Shown here: positions 23,102 to 34,371 of the stretch, piece after piece
How positions within the stretch are numbered: position 1 is the stretch's first letter
Layout: the number at the start of each line of letters is the position of its first letter
From: Dugong dugon
Lineage: Eukaryota > Chordata > Mammalia > Sirenia > Dugongidae
Direction: 5' to 3'
NCBI GenBank assembly: GCA_030035585.1
Contig: CM057460.1
Coordinates: 134,524,714 to 134,588,713, forward strand
Length of the DNA stretch: 64,000 nt
Notes under the pieces: generated by a model
The model's database searches: none
What the model was told of the DNA's origin: nothing
What the model saw: the letters and a program-made list of their open reading frames with translations, nothing else
Translations under genes and position numbers: made by a program

Positions 23102-25274
23102 ATCTGAGAACAAACAATATCAGACCACAGGCTAAATATAGGACACAGGATTGTACTAGCCAGATACCAACCTAGGAAATGAACTCTTAAGGAGTAGGCA
23201 AAACCAAAAGAGTTACAAAAGGGAACCAGAGAGGTTAATCTCTAAAGGACAACAGCATCAGAACAATAAAAGAGGAAGTAAACAGTGTAGGTATAGAACC
23301 TTCTAACGGAGAGTAAGGTAAGGCAATACCAAGTAATAATAGACTGGTTCAAATCTAGGAAAATAAGGGTAAATTCCAAGGTAACCACAAAGAAAGTTAA
23401 CAAACCTACTCAACAAAGTAAAGAAGAAAAACATAAAGTCTCAGTAAAAACAAAACCTACAAAAAACAGAAGAAATGAAAAAAAAAATCCACAAACAAAA
23501 GGAACTCAGCATAGGAGAGTAAGAGGAACAAAGAAAACATCAGCACCACAAAAAAAAAGCACTACAAAATGCAATCCCACTCCTAGGAATATATCCTAGA
23601 AAAATAAGAGCCATCAAATGAATAGACATACGCACACCCATATTCACTGCAGCACTGTTCACAATAGCAAAAAGATGGAAACAACCTAGATGCCCATCAA
23701 CAGAAGAATGGATAAACTATGGTACATTCACTCAATGTAGTATTATGAAAAGATAAAGAACAATGATGAATCTGTGAAGCATCTCATAACATGGATGAAA
23801 CTGGAGGACATTATGCTGAGTGAAATAAGTCGATCACAAAAGGACAAATATTGTATGAGACTTCTACTGTAAAAGCTCATGTAAAAGTTTACACACAAAA
23901 AGAAACAATGTTTGTTGGTTACAAGGGATGGGGGGGATTAAATAGACAATAGATAAGTGGTAACTTTGGTGCAGGGTACGGCACTACACAATACTGGGGA
24001 AGCCAAGACAACTTGTACAAGGAAAGGTCTTGGAAACTCCATAGACACTTCCAAACTCCCTGAGGGACTGAATTGCTGGGCGAAGGGCTGTGGGGACCAT
24101 GGTCTCGGGAAACATCTAACTCAATTGGCATAACACAGTTTATAAAGACAACATTCTACATTCTACCTTGGTGAGTAGCATCTGGGGCCTTAAAAGCCTG
24201 TTAGCAGCCATCTAAGATACTCCACTGGTCTCACCCCTTTGGGAGCAAGGGAGAATGGAAAGAACAAGTTACAAGGAAGATTAGTCCAAAGGACTAATGC
24301 ACCACAGCTACCATGGCCTCCACCAGACTGAGTCCAGTACAGCTAGCTGGTGCCCGGCTACCACCACTAACTGCTCTGACCAGTATCACAACAGAGGGTC
24401 CTGGACAGAGCTGGAAAAGGATGTAGAACAAAATTCTAACTCACAAAAAAAGACCAGATTTACTGGCCTGACAGACTGGTGAAACCCGAGAGTATGGCCC
24501 CTGGACACCCTTTTAGTTCAGTGGTGAAGTCACTCTTGAGGTTCACCATTCAGCCAAGGATTGGACAGCCTCATAAAACAAAATGGGACTAATGAGGCAC
24601 AGCAGTCCAGGGACAAGGACTAGAAGGCAGGAGGCAACAGGAAAGATGGTGATAGGGAACCCAAGGTTGAGAAGGGCAATATGTGTACTGTTTAATAAGA
24701 AACTATTAGTTCCGCAAACCTTCATCTAAGGTACCGAAAAAAAAAAAAGAATTATCTATGTGAGATCAAATTGACAACAGCAACTCAAAAGGTTTGATGG
24801 GAAGCCTAGGGGGCAGTGAGTTGAAGATAATGGTGATGGAATAATTTGGAAAAGGATAGTGAAAATAGCAGCACAACTGGAAGAATATAATCGATGTCAC
24901 TGAATTGTACATTTAGAAACTTTTGAAATGGTGTAACTTTGGCTATGAATATTTTCACCAAAAAGAACGTCCTCCAAGGTCGAGAAGGGAGAGTGTTGAT
25001 ATGTCATGGGGTTGTTAACCAATGTCATAAAACAATATGTGTACTGACTGTTTAATGAGAAACTATTTGTTCCATAAACCTTCATCTAAAGTACAATAAA
25101 AAAAATTTTTTTAAATGTACAATTAAAAAAATAAATAAATAAAAGTTTTAAAAAGATACATAATAGCATTAAAAATTCAAACATACCTAGACATAGATAT
25201 ACTGAAAAGATATAGAAGATCTGCACACAAGCTATAAAATATTATTGAAGGAAATAATATAAAGAAACTTCTTG

Positions 25275-25705
25275 TATATATCTGGAATTAATTTTGGTAT
25301 AGGATAAGGGGTAAAATTTTAACTTTTTTCTTCTAATTAGTGAAGCAATGGTTTTAGCACATTAACTATTCATTTGCTGATTTGAAATATCACATTTCTC
25401 ATACACTAAAGTTTTATTTATTCTTGCAGCTCTTTCTGGGCTAGCTAGCTCATTCCATTGATTAGTTGAATCTTGTACCACTGCTAGTTTAAATATTATA
25501 GCTTTATAATACATTTTATTATCCAATAAGTCAGTTCCACCATTACTGCATTGTTTAATTGCTTGACTAGTTCTGTGTGCTTACTCTTGGAGATGAGCTT
25601 TACAATTTCTTTGTGGGTTCTTCCTTAAAATACAAGAATTTTTACTGGAATTGTAAAAAACCTGCCAGTTAACCTGGAGAGGGGAGAAATTGAGAGTTGT
25701 TTCTG
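25275..25705 (-). mobile_element. Old L1 fragment, minus strand
   Basis: 'ctcattccattgattagttg', 'tgtaccactgctagttta', 'aatattatagctttataata' and 'tttactggaattgt' resemble reverse-complemented L1 ORF2 C-terminal sequence. Diverged; limits approximate. Confidence 0.55.
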
Positions 25706-25736
25706 ATGTTGAATCTTCCCATCCTATAATAATCCC

Positions 25737-25970
25737 TTTGCCAACTCATAGCGACCCTATAGGACAGGGTAGAACTGGCCCATGGGGTCTGATTACAGAC
25801 CATAGTGTCCTATAGGGTAACGAGTCAGAATCAACTCGAGGGCACACAGCAACAACAGTCTTTAAGGAAGCACACTGCCACATCTTTCTCCCGAGGAGCA
25901 GCGGGTGAGTTCAAACTGCTGACCTTTTGAATAGCAGCCTAGCATTTAACCACTGGACCGCCACCCTCTA
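25737..25970 (-). mobile_element. AfroSINE with an inverted SINE tail embedded (fold-back)
   Basis: The minus-strand SINE runs from 'ccaactcatagcgaccctat' through 'gttcaaactgctgacctttt' to 'catttaaccactgg'. Within it, at about 25795-25852, lies a plus-strand SINE/RTE tail ('gtcctatagggtaacgagtc', then 'ggcacacagcaacaac'). The segments ccctataggac (from 25752) and gtcctataggg (from 25807) are complementary, giving a local inverted repeat. Confidence 0.75.
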
Positions 25971-26033
25971 TTTTTGGCAGCCCTGTATTAACCATGTTAA
26001 AACATAAACTTGAAATTATTAAATCTTTCTTTG

Positions 26034-26225
26034 TACAGTGAAACCTGTGAGAACAAGAACTCAACGGGACTGTCTTGTCTTTCCAGGTCTCGCAAGTTTT
26101 TCATCTTTGACAGGGTGCAGTCACCACTTTTCTATGGCTCTCTATTTAGTGGAAAATATTTGAGTTTTCCTTCTCTGACAGGTTTCCACCTTACACAGGT
26201 TCCAGCTTTTGCAGGCTTTACTGTA
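26034..26225. mobile_element. Short TIR element (MITE-like DNA transposon relic)
   Basis: It starts TA-CAGTGAAACCTGTGAG and ends GCAGGCTTTACTG-TA. The ends form imperfect terminal inverted repeats (CAGTRAARCCTG core, differing mainly by transitions). TA dinucleotides on each side fit a Tc1/mariner/pogo-type target duplication. About 188 bp between the TAs, with no coding capacity. Family name not recalled. Confidence 0.6.
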
Positions 26226-26293
26226 TTAAGAATGTTTACTAATTCAAGAAGTTATTCTCCTAATCAATATGAAATAGTAGATTTGAACTATCT

Positions 26294-26470
26294 AGGATTG
26301 TGATTTAGATAGTCTGCTAACCAAAAGGCCAGAAGTTCAAACACACCAGCAGCTGCACGGGAGAAAAGACCTGGTTGGCAATCTATTCTGATTACAGCCT
26401 AGGAAAACCTATGGGGCAATTCTACTCTGTCATATAATGTCACTATGAGTTGGAATTGACTCAACCGCAA
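26294..26470 (+). mobile_element. AfroSINE copy 1 of a flanking direct duplication
   Basis: 'ctgctaaccaaaaggccaga' is the tRNA-like part; 'gcaattctactctgtcat' and 'gagttggaattgactcaa' are the body and tail. The copy at 27790-27970 shares the same unusual beginning 'aggattgtgatttagatagtc' and most inner variants, so the two are duplicates rather than independent insertions. The typical 5' 'ccctggtggtgcagtgg' is missing from both. Confidence 0.8.
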
Positions 26471-27786
26471 TGAAGACCAAAGAGGAATTGATGTCTTTGA
26501 ATTAAGATGTTGGCAAAGAATATTGAATATACGATGGACTGCTAGAAGAACAAACAAATCTGTCTTGGAAGAAGTATAGTCAGAATGCTCATTAGAAGCC
26601 AGGATAGCGAGACTTGGTCTAATATGGAGCACCTCTATCATCTCTTTTCACAGATGTAGTCAATTTGATTATTGTGTATTCCGTCTGGTGAGGTCCACTT
26701 GCATAGTTGCTGTTTATGTTGTTGAAAAAAGGTATTCGCAGTGAATAAGTCATTGGTCTTGTGAAGAATGGGAATTCCAGAAAACTTAACTGTCCTCATG
26801 AGGAACACGTACATAACCAAGAAACAGTCGTTCAGACAGGACAAGGAAATACTGCGTGGTTTAAAATCAGGAAAGGTGTGTGTCAGGGTTGTATCCTTTC
26901 ACCATACATATGCAATCTGCATGCTGAGCAAATAATTGGAGAAGCTGGACTATATAAAGAAGAACTTGGCATTGGGATTGGCGGAAGACTCGTTAACGAC
27001 CTGTGTTATGCAGATGACACAGCCTTGCTTGCTGAAAGTGAAGAGGACTTGAAGCAATTACTGATGAAGATCAAAGACTACAGCCTTCAGTATGGATTGC
27101 ACCTCAACAGAAAGAAAACAAAAACCCTCCACAAGTGGACCAATAAGCAACATCATGATAAACAGACAAAATATTGATGTTGTCAAAGATTTCATTTTAC
27201 TTGGATCCACAATCAACACCCATGGCAGCAGCAGTCAAGAAATCAAATGACATACTGCACTGGGCAAATCTGCTGCAAAATACCTCTTTAAAGTGTTGAA
27301 AAGCAAAGATGTCACTTTGAGGACACAGGTGTGCCTGACCCAAGCCATGGTATTTTCAGTCGCCTCACATGCATGCAAAAGCCGGACAATGAATAAGGAA
27401 GACCGGAGAAGAATTGATATCTTTGAATTACGGCATTGGCGAAGAATACTGAATATACCATGGACTGTCAGAAGAACGAACAAATCTGTCTTGGAAGAAG
27501 TATAGCCAGTATGGTCCTTGAAAGCAAGGACAGCTAGACTTCGTCTCAAGTGCTTTGGACATGTTATCAGTAGGGATCACTCTCTGGAGAAGGACATCAT
27601 GCTTGGTAAAGTAGACGGTCAGTGAAAAAGAGGAAGACCTCAAGGAGATGGATTGACACAGTGGCTGCAGCAACGGACTCAAACATAACAATGATCGTGA
27701 GGATGGCACAGGACCAGGCAGTGTTTAGTTCCATTGTACATGGGGTCACCATGGGTCGAAACCGACTTGATGGCAAATAACAACAA
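26471..27786 (+). mobile_element. Rearranged RTE copy with an inverted internal piece
   Basis: Three parts. 26471-26632 matches, on the plus strand, the C-terminal region of the complete RTE (59448-59612). About 26635-26762 matches its endonuclease region (57614-57745) on the opposite strand. 26762-27786 matches 58815 to the 3' end on the plus strand. The last two parts, inversion followed by a direct 3' part with an intervening deletion, look like a twin-priming insertion. It ends in an (AAC)n-like tail beside the second SINE copy. Confidence 0.8.
26761..27177 (+). pseudogene. RTE reverse transcriptase C-terminal fragment with YADD intact
   Basis: A 138-residue open piece containing 'GVCQGCILSPYICNL', the catalytic box YADD (codons 27007-27018) within 'DLCYADDTALLAESEED', and the downstream 'YSLQYGLHLNRKKTK'. 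Upstream RT motifs and the endonuclease are missing or inverted, so it cannot act alone. Confidence 0.85.
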
Positions 27787-27789
27787 CAA

Positions 27790-27970
27790 AGGATTGTGAT
27801 TTAGATAGTCTACTAATCAAAAGGCCAGCAGTTCGAACACACCAGCAGCTGCACAGGAGAAAAGACCCGGCAATCTGCTCTGATTACGGCCTAGGAAACC
27901 CTATGGGGCATTTCTAGTCTGTCCTATGAAGTTGCTGTGAGTCAGAATTGACTCAGTGGCAAACAACAAG
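27790..27970 (+). mobile_element. AfroSINE copy 2 of the flanking duplication
   Basis: Begins 'aggattgtgatttagatagtc' like the copy at 26294, then 'ggccagcagttcgaacacac', 'gattacggcctaggaaacc' and 'cagaattgactcagtggc'. It retains the B-box-like 'agttcgaacac' better than copy 1. It directly follows the RTE tail. Confidence 0.85.
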
Positions 27971-28135
27971 GTTCAAATCACAACTCTATCACTTTCTAGC
28001 TGTATGACCATGGGACAAATATTTAACATCTCTGAGCCTCAATTTCCTCATAGAAAATCTTTCTTGTAGAGTTTTAAAAGAGAGTATATATAAAGTCCTA
28101 GCACATTGCCTAGCACATGGGTCACACATGCAGTG
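27968..28135 (+). mobile_element. MIR SINE
   Basis: 'gttcaaatcacaactctatc', 'actttctagctgtatgacca', 'ctctgagcctcaatttcctc' and 'gtcctagcacattgcctagc' follow MIR order. Old and diverged. Confidence 0.75.
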
Positions 28136-29654
28136 TAACTGTTGGTGGTGCTGCTGTCGTTGTTACTCTTATTCTCTACAGCACGTGGTTCAGCTTCTCT
28201 TACATAAAGGCACAGAGCAAATATTTGTCAAATGAATGTTTAAGCATAGGTTTTGATTAGTGGCATTTGAAATACGGAATTAAAATTATCTTTAATCCAT
28301 TTGTGATTATACTGGAAATAATGCTGGACATGAAACATGTGTTCTCTTGATAGCCTAAAGGAAAATTATCAACACTCTGCCTAATCGCCTTTCCTAGTTG
28401 GTATCCCCAGTTGCCTAAACGGGCTCAGGGCAGACAACAAAAAATTCTCAGTTTAAGAGGAAGTGAAAAAGTCCCCTTACCCTTTCTAAGAACAAACTTC
28501 CAAAAAGAAAGCTAGTGGGGAAATTTTTCTTGTTGGGACGTTCTGGAGTAAAACAACAATTCATCCATTTCAAAGAATAACTAACACTTACCAGGAGAGT
28601 CCCATTTATTTTTGGCAAGTTGCTAGTATTTAAGACTTACCTATTAACACACATACAGAAATAACAGACACTGAAAAATCCATGAAGAACTACAGAGACT
28701 CCAGTAACAGAAATGTGGTAAGGAAAATGGAGTTTTACTAGTCCTATAGCCCTCAGCTCCTGCTAACAGAGCGTGCTTCTTACATTGTGAGTCAACAGAG
28801 AGAGCGGTATCTTCTGATTAGGCATGAGGTAGTAACAAAATACACACACATAAACACCCTCAAGTTCATTCTGTATTCAAGGTGGGCTGCTGTAGAACAA
28901 TTTGTTTCACAACCAAAAGTTGACAGAACAAATTCAAAACATTTCTGTGTACATGTTTACATGAGCAGCGATTGGCACCCACAGTGGGTCTGAAGGTGTG
29001 CCTGAAGTCCCTTATGCTTTTTGTAACATTTTCAAATTCATTGCTGTCTTCCAGATGACAGGAAATTCAGGTCTGCCTCCCTCCTGGGAGATCTTTATTC
29101 ACAGACAAGTCAAAAACCCTTGACAAAAGGCAACCAAGGGAACTTGCTGACCTTTTAGCTGTCTGGCTAACATCAGTGCAAGAATTGTTCCCTGATAAAA
29201 CAAGAAATTCAATTTAAGGGGAAATTTAGAAGGCATTTGAGGCACTCTCATTTTATTTTACCTCTTGGACTGTCTTTCAAACTGAGAGCAAATGTAAATA
29301 AACAAGAGCTGTGCTCCCATTCCAAGGATTCAATAACAAATATCTGATCTCACAGCTTGATATAAACGAGACATTGTCTGTCTCCTTATTTATCTCTCCT
29401 TTCAGCCATTTGTTGAATTTTTTTCTCACCCCTTCTCATACACGTGTATACAGGCATATATGTATACAATTATTAAGAAGGTAAAGCTTCACTACTTTGG
29501 ATAGGTCATTAGTTTTCTTTTTCCCATATCATTTGTTACATCTTGAAAGGCTGTATTCTTTTACAAATAGAAAAAGGAACAAATCACATTCCAACAATGC
29601 ACTCTGAGATACTATCTGAATTCATTAGTTTTATGATGTAGCCAAAGCAAGAGG
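28136..29654. other. Unique DNA, no feature seen
   Basis: No recognisable repeat or gene. Confidence 0.45.
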
Positions 29655-29858
29655 TCTGAATGATGCAAACAGTTAATGCACTCAGCTACTAATCGAAAGG
29701 CTGGAGGTTCAAGTCCAGCCAGAGGCACCTCAGAAGAAATACCAGGCTATCTACTTCTGAAAAATCAGCCATTGAAAACCTTATGGAGTGCAGTTCTACT
29801 CTGACACACATGAGGTCTTTATGAGTCCGAAATGACTGGACAGCAACCGTAAAGAAAA
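29655..29858 (+). mobile_element. AfroSINE-type SINE
   Basis: The tRNA-like head 'actcagctactaatcgaaag' and 'gctggaggttcaagtcca' is followed by 'ctacttctgaaaaatcagcc' and 'attgaaaaccttatggag'. These last two blocks match the RTE 5' UTR (56870 region), so this copy combines the tRNA-Asn-like head with the RTE-derived middle of the other SINE type. The tail is 'gagtccgaaatgactgg'. Confidence 0.8.
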
Positions 29859-29919
29859 AAATTCAAAGTAAAGATATTCAAGTGAAGGTCTTGGGAATCT
29901 ATCGGAGGTGATAGTATAT

Positions 29920-30035
29920 ATTCATTCATCAAACAATTATTTAGTGCCAAGCACTGTACTTGGATTATAAAGTCAAATAAAACAAAGGTGCTGCCTTCAG
30001 GAAGGAAGAGCCTAAAGGAAGACTGATGTAGGCCA
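29920..30035 (+). mobile_element. Ancient repeat fragment (same type as 8186-8760)
   Basis: 'tcattcatcaaacaattatt', 'tagtgccaagcactgtact' and 'gctgccttcaggaaggaag' match the 5' blocks of that family. Tentative. Confidence 0.45.
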
Positions 30036-31294
30036 GATGGAGAAGTTCACCAAAGTGCATGAACTGCATTCATAGCTTTAAAAGGACACTCCTCTACACA
30101 GAGCACTTGCAAAGTATTCAATTTCTGCTTAACAGAATCTCATATTCCCATAATTTCTACAGAGACCTCACAGTTGAATCTATCCCAGCTAAACTCAGCA
30201 CTTCTGAGTAATATAATAAGGCAATGCACTATTGGGGTGCCTTCGAAGAGGCTGGAAGAAAGGGGAGGAGAAAAAAAGTCTCTTGCAGACCTATCAAATT
30301 TTACTCTAGTGAAGCAAGTTTCAAATGCTTACATGACATAGTACAGGAAAGCATAATAATAAGCAAGATTCTGAGAGCCTCTTCATGTCCATAGACATCA
30401 ATTACTAAAAGGAATGTGTTGTGGGTGTCTGCACTAAAGGATTTCTACTTTCTTAACAGCAAAACTTGTTGAGGATGGAGGTGGAGGATTTATGTTATCT
30501 TCTTCATTTGTCTTTGTACTCCCCCTTCCATCGTGTCTTTTCTCCTAGGATAGAATCATTTATTATAGTTTCTACAATAAAAACAACAAAAATCTTAGAA
30601 GCACACAGTGGTAACTGCTAAGCCAGAATACAAAGAACTTTTTGTGGTTTGGTCCTCCCGATGAACCCAACTATTTGCCTGTAGACAGGTGTCTGAATCT
30701 AAACTCAGGTAAATTCATACAAGAAGTGCGTCCATCATCACCCTGTTTGGCTCTACTCCCATGCACCCACAAGCACTAAGAGCATAACTCCAGGCCAATG
30801 CATTAACCCAAGGACACATGATCTGGGGGTGGCTAGGACAGAGAGCATGGGCCAGATGGGAAAGTTGGCTGCTGCAGGGTTTTGCCACCGAGTGGCTCCT
30901 GAGGACCTCCCGTGCAGCTGGGATCTAGGCTCTCAGAACCAAACTGCTCCATTGGAAGATGGCAAGGAAGAAAGTGAGAGAAAATGCCCTTGCATTACTA
31001 TTCATGTATCTCTGTCCCAGATTCAAAAAGAAAAAAAGAAAACACGGCCACCCTATTTCCCTCGTAAAATTCTAGAATTTCTAAGCACAGTTCTCATAGC
31101 CAACAGAACCATAATTAGAGTGTTTGCACAGGGTTCCAGTCACATGACTCCAGCCTAAGTTTCATTCATACTATGCTCACCCTACGGCCTTCAGCACAAT
31201 GGCGGCATGCCTTTGGCGTTGCCAGACCATCACCGGACACCACACAGAGGGAAGCCCCAGACCTGCTCTGTGAGCTTTACCAAGAGGGTCGACA
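30036..31294. other. Unique DNA, no feature seen
   Basis: A 109-residue open frame at 30829-31158 shows no domain, and I see no flanking exon structure. No repeat recognised. Confidence 0.45.
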
Positions 31295-31544
31295 CCAGTT
31301 GTTTTTAACTTGTTTTTACCTTGACGCAGTAAGAAATGATTTACATTACATTACAATGTACAAATGCACACACACACAGTCATAAAATCAAAATGAAAGT
31401 TTCACAAAAAGTTATTTATTTATAAAACATGCACGGTACTCTAATTATTTTCCATTCTATTCTAATTTTTTAATTTCTGGTTTTGACCATAAATGGATTT
31501 CATGACCCAGTAGCTTGCCATCTGTGGTTTAAAAAATAACCCTG
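31295..31544. mobile_element. hAT-like non-autonomous DNA element
   Basis: The ends are 'cagttgtttttaacttg' and 'gtttaaaaaataaccctg', imperfect inverted repeats. The inner blocks 'aaagttatttatttataaaa', 'tttccattctattctaattt' and 'ggatttcatgacccagtag' match a common mammalian hAT-type small element. An 8-bp target duplication could not be confirmed. Confidence 0.5.
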
Positions 31545-31892
31545 ATCTATCCGTATCTATCCCATCGCCCCAATCTATCCATCGCCTGCTAAGTACCGTA
31601 AGAATTTCAGAACAGTTTCAAGACTGCTGGCAGTATACTAAGGCCGTAGAACAGAGTGAAGCTGCATAGTATAAACAATAAAATGTCTACCACATGTGAG
31701 ATTTTATATGCCCATTCAGAGGTAGACAAGCATGCTCAATAGAATTTAAAATCCTTTTAATGGGAGATGGCCTGAACACAGGAGGACATCGCTCTCTAGC
31801 TCCCTCTACTGTTTAACTGTAGATTGAAAGGAAGAGAATGAATCCCAAATGCTTCATCTTTCTCTCCGGTTTTGCTCCGCTCTTTCTCACAT

Positions 31893-31893
31893 G

Positions 31894-31926
<33 letters not shown>

Positions 31927-31934
31927 TGTGTGTA
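31893..31934. repeat. (TG)n microsatellite
   Basis: A TG tract with one TATG interruption near 31919. It produces a His/Thr-rich minus-strand reading that is not a gene. Confidence 0.95.
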
Positions 31935-32194
31935 ACCTGACCATATTTTCTCTTTACAGTAAGGCATACATCTGAACTCAAACCCTCCATCATATCTGAC
32001 ACCTTTAATTGAGCACCCTGTTGAGTATGTATCTGTTGCATTAGACTGTAGCTATCAACCCTGACAGAATCTGGCACCGGGTGAAGTCTGCTTACTGTAT
32101 GCTCCCATAGCAACTTGCATGTTCCTGTCCCACTGCCTTCAGTGATAGTAATGGTTACAGCAAAAGTAGATACTTTATGAGAGTCAAAAAGGAT

Positions 32195-32290
32195 AGAGAT
32201 CATGTCTCATTCATCTTTGTATCTCCCAAATAGAACTCAAAGCCTGGGATGTAACAGTTGCTCAATAAATATTTACTGAGTAAATGGATG
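32195..32290 (+). mobile_element. L2 LINE 3' end fragment
   Basis: 'gatcatgtctcattcatctt', 'tgtatctcccaaatagaact' and 'gttgctcaataaatatttac' are typical of the L2 3' end. Confidence 0.75.
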
Positions 32291-34371
32291 GATAGCTAGA
32301 TGATATAAAAAAGTCCTTTCTATGTTCTTTACTGAACCAAGCTAAGGATCACATAGCAGTCACTCATTGGGGAGAAATTAGTCCCTACAGGAAATTGTTT
32401 TGTTTCATTTTAATGATTTAGGCTTTTTTGTAACTACTCCCTACTTGTAGAGTAGGACAGAACAGGCTACAGGCAGATGTGGATTCATTTGCTTAACAAA
32501 TATAACTGTGTCCCCACTAGCTGCTTAGCCCTGTGCTAGTAAAATACTTGCTCTAAACCCTTAATACCTACTTGAAATGGACCGAAGAATGTCAGTGAAA
32601 TCCATATGTGAGATGCACATCCAAGAAGATTCTAGAACTCACTGCTTTATTCACCCTGCTTTTTGTTCATCACCCAAATCCACACCGCTACTCACAAGAA
32701 AAGTTTTTCAGTTGATCCTGTAAGCAGGGAAATCAGCTTTTGTTTGAAGAAATCAGTTATTACTATAAGATTCAAGCTTAAGGGCAGTCCTTCCCCTCCT
32801 TCTCTCTCATAACCCTTTAAACATGTCCTGGCTTCAGATAAATTACAGCAACATCTGAATTTTAAATAAGGATTTATTATATAAAAGGCAGTTCTATAGA
32901 TAATCTCAATTAATCCTCATAACAATTTTGTGAGGTAGGAGGGGATCTCCCAAGTCCCGAGTGACCTTGACCTCCTTTTGTCTTCCTGGTCTTTAATCCA
33001 ATCATTCAGTCTGGTTATCTACGGCTTTGTTCTCTATGCTGTTCCAGGGCAGGATGGTAATAGCAGATGGCTGGATAGTCTCAACATGGGCCAGCTTCTG
33101 ACACCAGCCAGAACTTACTCTGGACAGTGTTCCATGAACTATAAAAGTGTTAATTTAATTTCTATTAACATATGGCTCAGATCCTATTTTTTAATCTAGC
33201 AAATTGGTATAGGTCATCCCCATTGCAAAGTGTTAAAACATGGTATGTAGTGAATAATGTTCAGAACAGCGGTACAACTCCTGTGGGATTTTTATCCTTC
33301 CAGGAAAATATACTTAAAAAAAAGAATATTCACACACACATTTTATTGAATAAGAGAAAGCAAGAGATTAAGAGACATTTGTGTAAAAGGGCCCCCTAAG
33401 AGGAAGCAAAGGGGCAGGAAATATGAAAGAAAGAACTGAAAACAGAGACCTGTCAAACTCCACTGAGCCATCAAGGGGGCCGGTTAAATGCTGGAGAAAA
33501 GAACTCTTTCTTCCTGTAGATTATGCCCTGGTACTGACCCCATCCTGACTGAAGTTTAATATACTCTGTATTTACCAGTTCTGTGCAATATTTCCACCAC
33601 TTTTGAACTATGAGTCAAATTTAGCTGAAAACTTTAGATACGGTGATTGTGAACTAACTAAAGGGGTGTGGGTGTGCCGTGCCCTTAACAAACTTACCGG
33701 CACTCACTGGGAGATGGACTCCTTGCATGATGCCAGGCTCTCCTCAGTTCTGTGTGGAGACGGTGCCCTTTTGCAGTGGCCACTAGAGTAAATTATAGAT
33801 ACACCATTGACCTGTAATGATCAAGTGTAGCCATCTGCTTCAAACCCAGTTCACAGCCTTATAACTAAAAGTCGAAATTGCCCTTTCATGTTGGGGGGAT
33901 GGTTGGTGAACACAGTAGAAAAGGAAAATGTCCTTGGTCATATAGCTGATAAAAAGAGTCATTGCCCTTTCAAAACCATCTGTTCCTTTGTCTTTACAGA
34001 CTTTCGTATTCTGAACTTTGTAGAGACTGTTATAGAAAGAAATAAAGGTCTAGTCATCTATTTGCGTTTGGCCTGCTACTCTGCATTTCCCTAAAAGGTG
34101 ACTTCACCGGCCTTAGACTTCACTCTTGTGGTGAAGGAGCCATATTGTCTTCCTGATCCCATAAGGATCTCATGTAGACAAAACCCTGCCTACACTCTCA
34201 GTGTGGAAGCTCAATCCAGCCTACTGCATTGCTTATCAGAGAAGTGGGGCTTTTACATTTGTCTCAAACCCTGATGCGGATTTACCAGAAAGCTAACGAA
34301 GCTTAGGCTTCAAGGCCCTGTACTCAATTTTTTATTCCTATTTGTCTAGTATTTTACTTAAAGAAAAAAAA
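32291..34371. other. Mostly unique DNA
   Basis: A weak MIR-like patch lies at about 32865-32945 ('taatcctcataacaattttg', tgaggtagga). Otherwise nothing is recognisable, and the short open frames carry no motifs. Confidence 0.45.

Larger units (their letters stand above)
20546..25136 (+). mobile_element. HAL1-like (half-L1) element, apparently full length
   Basis: About 4.6 kb bounded by the perfect 14-bp duplication AAATAAAAGTTTTA (20532-20545 and 25137-25150). Order: 5' UTR (20546-22050, partly CpG-bearing then pyrimidine-rich), ORF1 relic (22051-23101), an A-rich spacer (about 23102-23565), then directly the extreme ORF2 end and 3' UTR (from 'cccactcctaggaatatatc'). Endonuclease and RT are absent, which is the hallmark of half-L1 elements. 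An internal A run at 24737-24748 hints at a second 3' end fragment within the 3' UTR. It would depend on L1 enzymes in trans. Confidence 0.8.
15365..25260 (+). mobile_element. Old L1 ('host' L1), ORF2 region, opened by multiple later insertions
   Basis: Pieces of one old L1 ORF2 appear in order. 15365-15525 is the endonuclease end ('attgaccatatgctaggcca'). 18150-18628 begins 'ggatcaaagaagaaatcaca'. 19115-19505 contains 'gatgaaatggacaaattctt'. 20223-20545 contains 'accaagttgggttcatttta'. 25137-25260 follows the HAL1-like insertion. The gaps are filled by another L1, an L1M 3' end, a SINE and a HAL1-like element, two of which leave clear target duplications. The host copy is heavily mutated and has internal deletions. 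Confidence 0.75.

Noticed and set aside
30829..31158. 109-residue host protein
   Set aside because: No recognisable domain or neighbouring exon; an isolated reading in unique DNA.
31796..32203. 135-residue minus-strand protein with a His/Thr repeat
   Set aside because: The repeat is a translated TG microsatellite and the rest shows no motif.
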